A stretch of DNA of 64,000 nucleotides from Aquanectria penicillioides (taxonomy: Eukaryota > Ascomycota > Sordariomycetes > Hypocreales > Nectriaceae). The notes below the pieces were generated by a model. That model ran no database searches. It saw only the letters and a program-made list of their open reading frames with translations, and was not told where the DNA came from. The position numbers were made by a program, and so were the translations under genes. The stretch is from contig PYIU01000006.1 of assembly GCA_003415625.1 (NCBI GenBank), positions 2,108,001 through 2,172,000 on the forward strand, in the 5' to 3' direction. Below are positions 35,217-45,036 of the stretch, one piece after another. Positions within the stretch are counted from its first letter, which is position 1; each line of letters begins with the position of its first letter.

Positions 35217-36629
35217 ATGGGCTCCCTCCACCCGGCCGCCTTCGACGTAAAGAAGGTCGCCATTGTCGGTGCTGGCCCCGCGGGCCTCGCCGCTGCCAAA
35301 TACCTCACGGCGCAGGGCGCCTTTGAAGAGATTGCCGTCTTTGAGCAGCAGGATCAGGTCGGCGGCATCTGGAATTACAGCGATCTCGCCCCGGGGTCGT
35401 GCCGGGTGCCGCAGGAGGACCCTTACTGCCCTCCCGATGAGCCTCTCCGTCTCTTCCCCGGGGTGCCGCCCACCTTCACGTCTCCCATGTACGAATGTCT
35501 TCACGCCAATATTCCCTTGGATGTGATGCGCTTTTCCTGCCAAAAGTTCCCGGAGGAGGCCCGGTTGTTCCCTGAGCGCGCCATGATTCAAGACTATCTG
35601 GTCAAGTATGCCGAGGACATCCGGGCCCTCGTGCGCTTTTGCCAAAAGGTCAACCGGGTCTCTCTGAGTCCGCAGGATGGCATCGACAAGTGGGAGGTGG
35701 AAACCGAATCTGCCATCACCGGCGACATCACCAGGGAAATTTTTGATGCCGTCGTCGTCGCCAACGGCCACTACTCGACGCCGTTTATTCCCAATATCAA
35801 GAACATGGCCGAGTTCAGCGACGCTTATCCGGGGGTCATCACTCACTCAAAGCAATATCGCACTCCGCATCCCTTTTCCGGTCAAAAGGTGGTTGTGGTC
35901 GGTAACGGCCCTTCAGGCCTGGACATTGCCCTCCAGATCAACCAGCAATGCAGAAAGCCGGCCCTCATGTCCGTTCGGCATCCTACAAACCCCGAGAGGC
36001 TGGCCCATGCGGGGTGCGAGGAGACGGCCGAGATCGACGAGTTTCTCATCGAGGAGAAGGGGGTCCGTTTCAAAGATGGCCGGGTCGAGGCCGACGTTGA
36101 CGCCATCGTCTTCTGCACGGGATTTTTGTACAGTCTCCCGTTCCTCGCCGATTTAGAGCGCAAGCTCATCACCACGGGCCGGGGAGTCAATGGTTTGTAC
36201 CAGCATCTTTTCAGCATCCAGCATCCTACCCTCGTCTTCCCGAGTCTCAACATGAAGGCAGCGCCGTGGCCGCTCTCTGAGAGCCAGGCCGCCCTCTTCT
36301 CGGCTGTCTGGTCCAACAACCTCCAGCTCCCGCCCAAGGAGGAGATGGAAGCGTGGAGCCAGAAGCTCCTGGAGGAGGAAGGTGATGCCGTACACGTATT
36401 CAAGCCATTAGGCGATGGTCACTACATAAACGCTCTCCACGACTGGGTCATGACCGCGAAGAAGCCCGCGAAGGAGCCCCCGCGGTGGGACGATGAGCTC
36501 ATGTGGCAGCGGAACATCTTCCTCGAGGCCAAGGCACGGTTTGAAAAGTCGGGATGCACCGCCATGACTCTGGGGGAACTTGGCTTCCATTATAAACCGG
36601 GGACCTGGGCGGATGACACAAACCAATAG
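35217..36629 (+). CDS. Flavin-containing monooxygenase (FMO family)
   Basis: A single-exon gene of 470 residues. The ATG at 35217 sits in a good context (CACAATGG) and opens directly into the FAD-binding fold VAIVGAGPAGLAAAKYL with GAGPAG at residues 18-23. The FMO identifying motif is recognisable around YPGVITHSKQYR, followed by the NADPH fold VVVVGNGPSGLDIA and the late VDAIVFCTGFLYSLPFL segment. FMOs use NADPH and oxygen to oxidise soft nucleophiles such as thiols or amines; the substrate cannot be inferred. An upstream in-frame extension to 35124 lacks an ATG. No cluster partners are beside it, so a role in secondary metabolism is not supported. Confidence 0.9.
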   Translation: MGSLHPAAFDVKKVAIVGAGPAGLAAAKYLTAQGAFEEIAVFEQQDQVGGIWNYSDLAPGSCRVPQEDPYCPPDEPLRLFPGVPPTFTSPMYECLHANIPLDVMRFSCQKFPEEARLFPERAMIQDYLVKYAEDIRALVRFCQKVNRVSLSPQDGIDKWEVETESAITGDITREIFDAVVVANGHYSTPFIPNIKNMAEFSDAYPGVITHSKQYRTPHPFSGQKVVVVGNGPSGLDIALQINQQCRKPALMSVRHPTNPERLAHAGCEETAEIDEFLIEEKGVRFKDGRVEADVDAIVFCTGFLYSLPFLADLERKLITTGRGVNGLYQHLFSIQHPTLVFPSLNMKAAPWPLSESQAALFSAVWSNNLQLPPKEEMEAWSQKLLEEEGDAVHVFKPLGDGHYINALHDWVMTAKKPAKEPPRWDDELMWQRNIFLEAKARFEKSGCTAMTLGELGFHYKPGTWADDTNQ

Positions 36630-37203
36630 AAGTTTTGATAGCTCACTACAAGACACAAAAAATCCAAAAATTCTCGCATTTGGCAGCCCTGGTGTCAGAG
36701 ACGGGCTGTATCACGACATTCCTGGGGCTCCTATAGTAATTTAGCGGCTAACCTACCCGGGACAAGGCCGATTCATGACATAATTGCAGACGTTTCGAAG
36801 CAGTGTTACGATGCAGAGTTTCGAGGTTTCAACGACTTGGCTAAGAATTTTATTTTATTGCGTAACTCCATGGAAGCATCCCACCCATCGCTCCGGGGAA
36901 ATATGGGGTGCGAAATGATGCACTCATGTTGTGATCCCGGATGATAATGACGGGAACTGTGGGATGGTTGGATTTGTAATGGCCGTGTGCTTGCCGCAAT
37001 CGGGATTAACCACCTAAACCCTGCCGCCGTTGCTAGCCAGATGACCCAGAGATAAGGTACTAGATCGTGCTTCAAAGGGACATGGGATATCTTTCTTTCC
37101 CATACTTTCAGATCTTAGCATCGAATAGTTTACCAATTGTCGCTTAGTATCTGTCAGTCACAAGAGACGAGACACTCCAGCGGTTCCTCTATGCTTTGCC
37201 GCC
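36630..37203. other. Intergenic: FMO 3' UTR and aminotransferase promoter
   Basis: No coding frame is seen in these 574 bases, which are AT-richer than the flanking genes. Confidence 0.6.
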
Positions 37204-39469
37204 ATGGCTCCTTCAGCAAACGCCGAGATCACGAACTCTCCGGGTGCCCCCGCGCCCCGGGACCTCTCGCACCACTACTCACTGGTCACCAAGAACCGGG
37301 CTCCTAGCAAGATCAAGGCCTTTTACAAGTTTGCTAAGATCCCAGGAATCAGTAATTTCTCTGGCGGTGCGTACTCCCAAGCTTCCCTGGACTACCCCTC
37401 TCACATACGCTCCCCGGATATCTTCATCCCCGCCTGATAAGCCTGGGGGCAATTCCCGACACCGCCGAAACTTCCGTGAGCCACAGAGTGATGGCCACGA
37501 GGCTATAGGTCGGGCGGTCGTTGTTTGCTCTCACGAGAGAACTTGTTACTTAATACTTTTGTTGCTTTCACTTGCTTCACGTCTTTAGACCGCCATGCGC
37601 TAACATGATGGTTGATTACCAATCATGTAGGAATGCCAAATGTGAAGTACTTCCCGTACGACACTCTCGAGGCTAAGGTATCCAAGGCCGATCGATGGAC
37701 CCCTTCGCCTAATTATCCTCACCTTGAGGAAAGTGACCTGCCTTCGAGCCCTAGCAGCTCGTCTAATGGCTTCACCGCTGCTACAGCGAGCGGTCTCTTG
37801 CCGGACCCCGACTTTGAAGCGACGTCAGCTCGCATCACGATCCCTAAGATCCTCGAACAGCCCGACCCAACATTGAAACTAGATCTGTCTACGGCTCTTC
37901 AGTACGGCCTTTCTCAGGGCTACCCCCCTCTGTACTCGTTTACTCGCCAGTTTACCCGTGATGTCCTGCATCCCAATGTTCCCTACAAACATGGAGTGGA
38001 GATCATCATGACAAATGGCAACACCGATGGTTTCGCCAAGGTCATTGACCTTATTGTCGATCCTTGGTATGCCGAGATTCACCCCGTAGAGGACCGCCCC
38101 GGAATGCTATGCGAGAAGTTTGTCTTTGGAAACATTCTCACACAGATCCAGCCCTACGGCGTCCAGGTTGTACCTGTTGAGCTGGACCACGAAGGCATGT
38201 TGGCCGACGGCCCCGGAGGATTGCGCGACGTTCTGGAGAACTGGGATCCCAAGAACGGTCGCCGGCCACACTTTATTTATACCGTGACGTGAGTTTTCTA
38301 GAAGCCTTCCCCTGACTGATGAGGCAAAGTTGTGTGAGACATGCAGTGTGACGCTGACCACACATGGGCTTTTTAGTATGGGCCACAACCCCACAAGCGG
38401 CATTCTGTCCGTCGAACGCAGGAAGAAACTTTATGAAATCGCCCGGGAGTATGATCTTCTCATTATAGAGGATGAGCCGTACTGGTACCTGCAATTCCCT
38501 GCCGCTGCTGTCGAGCAGGCCAAGGTCAGAGGCGACGAGTTTGTCCAGGTGGATGAGCCGTATAAGTTTGCCAAGAAGTCTGGCTATGAGTTTATCGACT
38601 CTCTTGTGCCTTCGTATTTGAATATCGATATCGACGGTCGTGTTATTCGATTAGATACCTTCTCCAAAACGGTGGCGCCCGGATGCCGGCTTGGGTGGAT
38701 CACCGCCCAGCCGGCCATTATTGAGCGTTTCACCCGGTAAGCAACCCCGACTCAAGGAACCAAGTCTTTCTGGATCTGACCAAGGCGTCGCCACAGAATC
38801 ACTGAGGCCACCACTCAGCAACCTTCCGGATTTGTGCAGTCTCTCATCGCCGAGTTGGTCAAGGGTCCTCAACCCGCAGAGGTAGTCAGCGCCTTCAACG
38901 CTCTCTCCATCCGAGAAAAGTCAACCTTTAACGGTTGGCACCTCGACGGTTGGGTGCGATGGCTTTCTGGTCTTCGAGGAGAGTACGAGCGCCGTATGGT
39001 GCTCATGTGCTCCATCCTTGAAGAGAACACGTTCCAGCTGAAGCAGTCGACACCCACACGCCAGAATGATGCCGAGTGGGGAGTTATCACCAAGACTCGC
39101 ATCTTGACTTTTGACTGGCCCCGGGGCGGCATGTTTATTTGGGCGCAGGTTCACTTTGAGAACCACCCCCTTTTCGAGGTCAAGGGTATCGATATCCCCA
39201 TCCTTGATGGCGCAACGCTGTCTGCTGCGTTTTTGATCTTCACCACCCACGCGCCTCATCTAGTCCTTGGTTCGCCCGGTTCCATGTTCAGTGCTACTCC
39301 CGAGATTCGCGACGAGAGAGGCTGGCGTTACGTGCGGTTGTGTTTTGCTGCTGAGAGCGATCAGAACATTGAGGCCGGCTCTAGGAGATATACCAACGCC
39401 CTCCAGAAGTTCTGGAGAATCAAGGACGTTGCTGAGATCGAGAAGCTCGTCAAGGAGCTGAGCGAATAG
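37204..39469 (+). CDS. Aromatic amino acid aminotransferase (Aro8-like, class I/II PLP enzyme)
   Basis: Four exons (37204-37366, 37631-38288, 38377-38736, 38797-39469) give 617 residues. Reading frame and conserved protein sequence support every junction. The fold-type I PLP pattern is clear: YGLSQGYPPLYSFTRQF near the N-terminal substrate region, IIMTNGNTDGFAKV, the family stretch MGHNPTSGILSVERRKKLYE, EDEPYWYLQFP, and the PLP lysine in FSKTVAPGCRLGWI (K371). The C-terminal half includes DWPRGGMFIW. Such enzymes transfer amino groups between aromatic amino acids (or 2-aminoadipate) and 2-oxoglutarate in the cytosol; the exact substrate cannot be told from sequence alone. It is somewhat longer than yeast Aro8 because of an insertion at about residues 80-110 rich in Ser. 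Confidence 0.9.
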
Positions 39470-40113
39470 AAGAACACAGACTGACGGATTGAGTGATGCA
39501 TGATGAAGATCAAATACCTTGGAAATTAAATAAAAGAATATACTCCAACAATACAATTAATCAGAATATGTGAATGTGCCATGTTGGGGTCAAGTTGAAG
39601 TCGTCAGGCAAACACCCTCAACGACGGGGCCGTTAGTTGTAGGATCCCAGAAAACCCAGTGAACAGGTCATGCGCGTTTTAGTTGACTTTGTTAACCCGC
39701 ATGAAGAGCAGTAGTTGGTTGACTTCTCTTCCTTTGCGATTGGTCTTCGTCGGGGGTGTGGAATGAGGTCAATTTGCAAGTCGATTGCGCCATCGTGTTT
39801 GTTGATGGATTTTAGTTACTGTGGGTATCGTGCAAAATTTATAATTCTAATCCACGTCACAGACAAAACAACGACGACGCACACGTGAAGTGAAAACACA
39901 AATACGGAAGACACAATGGGGTATTCCACGAGATAGTTTTATGGGAGTCAAAAGACTGAATGCCAAGAACGGAACGGATTTCATAAAGAGTCAAATCTCT
40001 GTTCATTTTTAAGAGCTCAACCTTCCAGAAGCCATTACGCCTCGATACCAAACCATGCAATTCCCATCGCCTATTTCTTCCTTGCCCACTGCACACCCAG
40101 TGAGTTGGATAAT
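39470..40113. other. Intergenic: convergent 3' ends of the aminotransferase and RPL4 genes
   Basis: These 644 bases are AT-richer than their surroundings. They hold the two 3' UTRs; no coding frame or RNA gene was recognised. Confidence 0.6.
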
Positions 40114-41408
40114 TTACTGCTGCTTCTGCTGGGACTCCTTGGCGAAGACGGCAGCGTAGGGGTTCAGGCGGAGCTGGACCTGCTTGTTCTTGAGAGGGTT
40201 CTTCTTCTGGACAGCAGCACGTCGGGTAACAGCCTCACCCTTAGGAGCGTTCAGGGAGGTCTGGATCTCAGAGCTGTTGATGAGACGGGTAAGGTCGGCC
40301 TGGGAGACGACGTTGGAGGGGAGGAGGAAGTCCCGCTTGTGGGCCGAAGGCTCGGTGGTGGTGCCGTAGATCTCGTCGAGGGCCTTGAAGGCAGCAGAGG
40401 TCCAGACGATGAATCGGCCGAGGTGACCACCAGGGGCGAGCTGGAGGAGGTTGAGGGAAGTGACGGGAGAGGTCTCGACACCGGGGAGGTTGCGGAAGGC
40501 AGTGACGAGCTCCTTGCCGTCGGTCTCAGCATCGTAGATGACGAGAGGACCACGGCGCTGGCGGTGGCGGCGGCCACGGAGCTTGCCCTTGCCGGCACGG
40601 AGCTTCTTGGACTTCTTGACCTTCTCGACATCGGCACCAGCGCCAACGGCGTTCAGGAGGCCGAGGGCAGCAGCGGTCTTAGCAACACCAGCGTTCTCGA
40701 AAACAGCGGAGTCGACAACCAGGGGAACCTCAGGGATGGAGGAGATCTGGTGACCACGGGCCAGAAGAAGGGGAGCGGCAGCGGAGGCAGCCAGGGCGGA
40801 GCAGACAGCATATCGCCTAAATTTTCACGGTTAGAAATGCCCCTCACTATCTGATTTCTGTAGAGAAAACTCACTTCTGGCCCTGGTTGACCTTGACGTG
40901 CCACTTGCGCCAGATCTTGGTCGGGGCGAACATGCGACCGGATCGGCACATGTTACCGAAGGCAGCCTGACCGGCACGGTGAGTACCACCACCAGAGACA
41001 CGGGGGATACGGGCGACGGCACGACCTGTGGAATGTTCATGTTAGCCCGGCCATCCAAGTCTGGTGTTGAGTGCTATTTCGTAGCAAATGTCTCGTCCGC
41101 ATGCCCGCCGACATCGTGCTGACCCGTCGTATCCCACAAAATATTCTTCTCATCGCCCACAATTCTCATGAAGAAGAAGAAAAAAAAAAGGTTGTTCACT
41201 AACCAGTTCCCCAGGACTCGGCAGAGGTCTGGTGACCAGCCTTCTCGCTCACAGCATAGGGCTGTCGCTTGTTCTTAGCCATACCAGTGTGAACATGCTG
41301 AACAATGTCCGGTCGGATCGGGCTGGTGAAGACGGCGGGAATGGGGTGGGTAGCTCCAGTGGGAGCACCATCTTTGCCGATGATAGAGACGGTAGGTCGC
41401 GAAGCCAT
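40114..41408 (-). CDS. RPL4: 60S ribosomal protein L4 (uL4)
   Basis: Three coding exons (41408-41204, 41025-40875, 40816-40114) give 352 residues, the usual length for fungal uL4. The N-terminus [16 protein letters not shown], the loop [20 protein letters not shown] and the segment [14 protein letters not shown] are typical of uL4, whose extended loop lines the exit tunnel of the large subunit. The C-terminus is Lys/Gln-rich ([17 protein letters not shown]). The ATG at 41408 lies just after a probable 5' UTR intron, and an RTCACGTG site lies about 250 bases upstream. Coding DNA is strongly codon-biased, as expected of a highly expressed gene. Confidence 0.96.
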
Positions 41409-41428
41409 TTTGAAGGTGGGACTTGGAC

Positions 41429-41503
41429 CTGATGAAGGAGACCTAGTCAGTATTGATGCGAGGTGATTGAGAGTTGCTCTGGTTAGGAGCGCAGGGTACT
41501 CAC
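41429..41503 (-). other. Probable intron in the RPL4 5' UTR
   Basis: The minus strand reads CAAG followed by GTGAGT at 41503, an ACTGAC branch-like site, and CATCAG ending at 41429, 20 bases before the ATG. Leader introns are common in fungal ribosomal protein genes. This is predicted from splice signals only. Confidence 0.6.
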
Positions 41504-41660
41504 CTTGGTCGTCGTGCGGCGTTGGGAATTGGTGATGGAGTGGGAGGTTGCAATTGGGGCTCGCGATAAATTTCACCTGGGTTTTTTCCCTGCGGTTTGG
41601 TGGGCGGAGACCCTAAGCCCCACATCGGCACTCCGCCCTAGCGAATTTTCCTGGTGGGCG

Positions 41661-41668
41661 CACGTGAC
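41661..41668 (-). promoter_or_regulatory. GTCACGTG site (Cbf1-type) upstream of RPL4
   Basis: The minus strand reads GTCACGTG about 250 bases upstream of the RPL4 start codon. This matches the RTCACRTG consensus of the bHLH factor Cbf1. Similar sites occur upstream of RPS29 and mitochondrial EF-Tu in this window. Confidence 0.45.
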
Positions 41669-41748
41669 CGCGCAAATTTATTGCAGTATTTTTTTAACTT
41701 TCCGCACTGGCTTTAGCACTGAACAATGCCGACTTCCATGTCAAGGCC

Positions 41749-41768
41749 ACCTAGGTACGTACCTAGGT
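41749..41768. repeat. 20-base perfect palindrome ACCTAGGTAC/GTACCTAGGT
   Basis: The two halves are exact reverse complements with no spacer. Related TACCTAGGTA palindromes occur at 27216-27233 (18 bases) and 60475-60484 (10 bases), all intergenic. Confidence 0.8.
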
Positions 41769-42029
41769 ATCCATCAGAGCACAGGTCCACCACACATCCA
41801 TCTCCAATGACACAATGACTTCCAAGGTTCAGTCAAGGAAACCAATTGCACTCAAAGAATTTAGAATATAATAGTCATGGATCTCATTCTCAACTCATAG
41901 CTCATTACATTCGCTGTGGTGTCTGTATACATGCATCATTACATCCCCTCCCCTTCTATTGCCAGTGCCAAAGTTGGTATGTTGGTTTGTGTCAATTCCA
42001 TTATCCAAAACTTCGGCGACCCTCCTTAC

Positions 42030-45000
42030 TTACTCCCATCTCTTCCAATCCTGGATCAACTTATCCATCTCTTTCTCTACCCAGTCCTCATCGTTATTGA
42101 GCCTGTCCAGTTTCTTCAACTTTTCTTGGATCATCTTCTCAATCTCCAGCCGCTCCAAAGCATAATCTTCAAGGTACTTGTGATCACCCCGTTGACAAGC
42201 CCTCTGGAAAATCTGTCTCATTCGTTGAGAGTATAATTGGCAAGTTGCAACTGTAAGTCTCTCGGGTTTCTTATAAAAGTTTCTGGCAAGGTCGTTGTCG
42301 TCGTCGAGAAGCGGGCGGACAACCTGCTCAAAGCAATCGCCACAAACGGTAAATTGGGGCAAGAACTGCATTCTATACCATTGCCCATTGGCGATAGGCG
42401 TGTCTTCATGACACTCGCTAATGGAAGTCATCTTTTCCAGGTCCTTGGCTAGGCCATGGATATCTGGCTCCTCTTGTTCAATTCGCGCCAGGTCGGAAGT
42501 TGTCTCCATGGCATCAAAGTACATCACAAATCTCCTTCGCTTATCTTTGAACCGCATAGAACATGTTCCCCTTGTGGGTTCCGATCGGGATTCTAATCGC
42601 ATGAATATGCCGGCGAGGTTTGGTAGCAAGACCTGGATGATCTTGGTGCACTGCGGGCACACAGTAAAGTCATAAACAGGCTGGCGCGTGTATGGATTCC
42701 ATATGGTTTGCCAGCTTCGAGATGTTGTTCTTTCTCCTGGGCAGGGAGTATTCTGCGTAGAAGAAACTATATTTGCAACATCGTGGAATAGTCGCAAATC
42801 TGGCTTGTTCTGTTTTAGGGTCAACAGCCAAGCAATGCGATACCAAGGGGATGAACTGAAGTCACAGGAAATAGACCTGTCTGAGGCTCGGAGCATAGGC
42901 TGGAAATAAGTCCGGAATTCTGTATCCGCGAAAACGCCTCCGTAGCAATCGGGACAAATGTTGAAATCGGTTCGAGGTAGCGTGAGCCAATCCACTTTGC
43001 CTGCCACGGGGCTCTTGCGACGACAATCCGGGAACTGAGGAAGAGCCCCAGTGACTTCAGGATTCTCCGAGTATCGTCGGACGGCTCCAACAGACCTCTC
43101 AAGACGACGCCCATCCCGTTCCGGATCAAAGGCAGAAGGCTGCCATGACTGAGTTCCCGTAGGGATTGTTCCCGCTGGGACAAGCGCTGCCGGCATGGCA
43201 CTTCCTTGGACGGGGGCCGTCGGCATGGTTGGTGTTGGCATGATTGGTGTCTGGATGGCTCCGGTTGGGATAGTTCCGGCCGGGACACGGACGCCTGATA
43301 CTGGTATGCTCGCAGATCTAGCTTCAAGGGGAGTTTCAGGCCCGATCGGGATCGGCAACGGGATCTCTGGCATAGAAATAGAAGGCTCTTCGCCGTACGG
43401 CGATCTCCCTAACCACTCGTTTCTCCGAATATCAAAGGGATCAAACGAGTGTTCGTCATCGACAGGATAGGGAAGCTGTGCCTTCTGGCGTTCTGGAGGT
43501 GGAGGTGCCTTCTCTTCATTGGGAGCTGGATATGTTGCTGAGCCTCGCGTAGATGATGGTAAGTCATCTGGATAGCCAGCGACCAAGGGAATCGGTATGG
43601 GCATTGTCGGTCCTTTCGGTCTTAAGCGAGGCCCACTGGGAGCGTCGGCCTTGTCTCCGGATTGCAAAGACTCTCGAACTTCACGTGGATCCTGAACCAC
43701 AATAGATTTCCTCCGGCGCTGCTGGAGCTGCCGTGGCCCTTTGGGGTGCTCTTCGCCTAGTCTTGTCTCGGGCTCCTGAGGCGGGTACTTGGATGGCCGC
43801 ACCGGCTCTTCGCGTTCTGGTCTTCCGTATTCTGGAGATCGCTCTTTTCTGCTGGGAGGCTTTGGCGGAACATATTCGGGACGGTAGCGGCCCTCTCCAA
43901 CCCTGTCACTAGAGGTAGGGCGCGAAGACCTTCCAGAGTCTAGATTGGGGGTGACGCGCTTAGCAGCAGACGAGGTCGAGGAAGCGCGAGTCTGATTGTC
44001 GTCGAAACGTCGGTCATCTGTTTGACTTGGGTAAGACCGCTGAGTAGGCGAACGGCGACTGGTGCTCTGAGTTTGACCATAGCTATGATAAACCTTTTCT
44101 CGACCACCGGACCCATGTTTGATGACCTCGGGTGGTTGTGCGGGGTCTTGCGTTGGTCGCGGTGGTCGTGAAGGGGGATTATCAGATCGACCAGGATTCG
44201 CAGGGGGTAGGTTGCGATATTTCTCAGGCAATTGATCTTCTCTGATATCAGTCTCTAATTTCGGCAACTCTTGCCTGCTCTTGCGCTTCTCCAAACGAGG
44301 CTTGTCGCTATCCGAGCTCGCACTAGAACTAGGCTTTACACTAGAACTAGGCTTTAAAGTTGCTTCGGGTTTGGAAGTTGCTTCGGGTTTGGAAGTTGCT
44401 TCAGGTTTGGAAGTTGCTTCAGGTTTGGAAGTTGCTTCAGGTTTGGAAGTTGCTTCAGGTTTGGAAGTTGCTTCAGGTTTGGAAGTTGCTTCAGGTTTGG
44501 AGACGGATTCGTGCCGTCGAGAGGAGCTAGTGGTATATGAACTGGAGTCCGTTCGTCTCTCTTCGCGTGGAGGTTTCGGTTCCGGTTGCTTCTCGGTCTC
44601 CCTCCCGTCAGAAGAACCAGGAGGTCCCGTCAAGATAACAAACCGACGCTCCGGATTGTATTCGTGCACTTCCATAATGATGGGGTTTTGTTCAATGTCA
44701 CCCCGTGAGGGGGTCTCGTCGTCCGAAGGCCGGACACTACGCGACCCCCCATATTCTCGCTTTAGCGACACTTCCTCATCCTCGACGCTTGGTGGTGGGG
44801 GTTGGTATCCTCGCGGGCCCGCCGTTATTTGATATGGCCGGGAGGGAAGCGCCCTGTAGGATGACGAGGGTCGCGAGTATGGTCTGCTTTCATAGTGCGG
44901 CGAGGATCTGTGATCAACCAGTTAGCACGGAATTGAGAGGCGGCTTGGGGGTTCACTACTCTCTGGGGCTCTTGGAACGGGATGTGGTATAGTAGCCCGT

Positions 45001-45036
45001 CTGGAGCAGGTTCTGGATGTCTAGCGACTCAACCAT
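42030..45036 (-). CDS. Unknown Ser/Arg/Pro-rich protein with three tandem Cys modules
   Basis: Two exons (45036-44960 and 44907-42030, a 52-base intron) give 984 residues starting MVESLDIQNLLQTGYY in a CACCATGG context. Residues about 25-640 are low-complexity and rich in Ser, Arg, Pro and Glu, and include eight copies of a KPEATS hexapeptide. The C-terminal third is ordered and contains three repeats of C-x(22-27)-CxxC-x(26-30)-C: cysteines 654/677/680/707, 748/776/779/808 and 858/881/884/915. Each has a Trp before the CxxC and an F(T/N)(V/I)C lead-in. A coiled-coil-like Glu/Lys-rich tail (LEIEKMIQEKLKKLDRLNND) ends the protein. Comparable proteins have, as I recall, been labelled Ser/Arg-related nuclear matrix proteins by composition only. 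The function is unknown. The modules look like zinc-binding units, which is inference. Confidence 0.85.
44355..44498 (-). repeat. Coding minisatellite: eight 18-base copies encoding KPEATS
   Basis: Eight near-perfect 18-base units (144 bases) encode SKPEAT hexapeptides in the disordered part of the Cys-module protein. The units at one end differ by a single base from the rest (CGGG versus CAGG on the plus strand), which suggests stepwise duplication from that side. The unit length is a multiple of three, so copy-number change keeps the frame. Confidence 0.92.

Larger units (their letters stand above)
41409..42029. promoter_or_regulatory. RPL4 promoter region and 3' UTR of the Cys-module gene
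   Basis: The region holds the leader intron, an RTCACGTG site and a 20-base perfect palindrome (both listed separately). No coding frame was recognised. Confidence 0.55.

Noticed and set aside
40105..40854. 249-codon plus-strand frame antisense to RPL4
   Set aside because: Shadow of the ribosomal protein gene; low-complexity Leu/Gly/Glu content.
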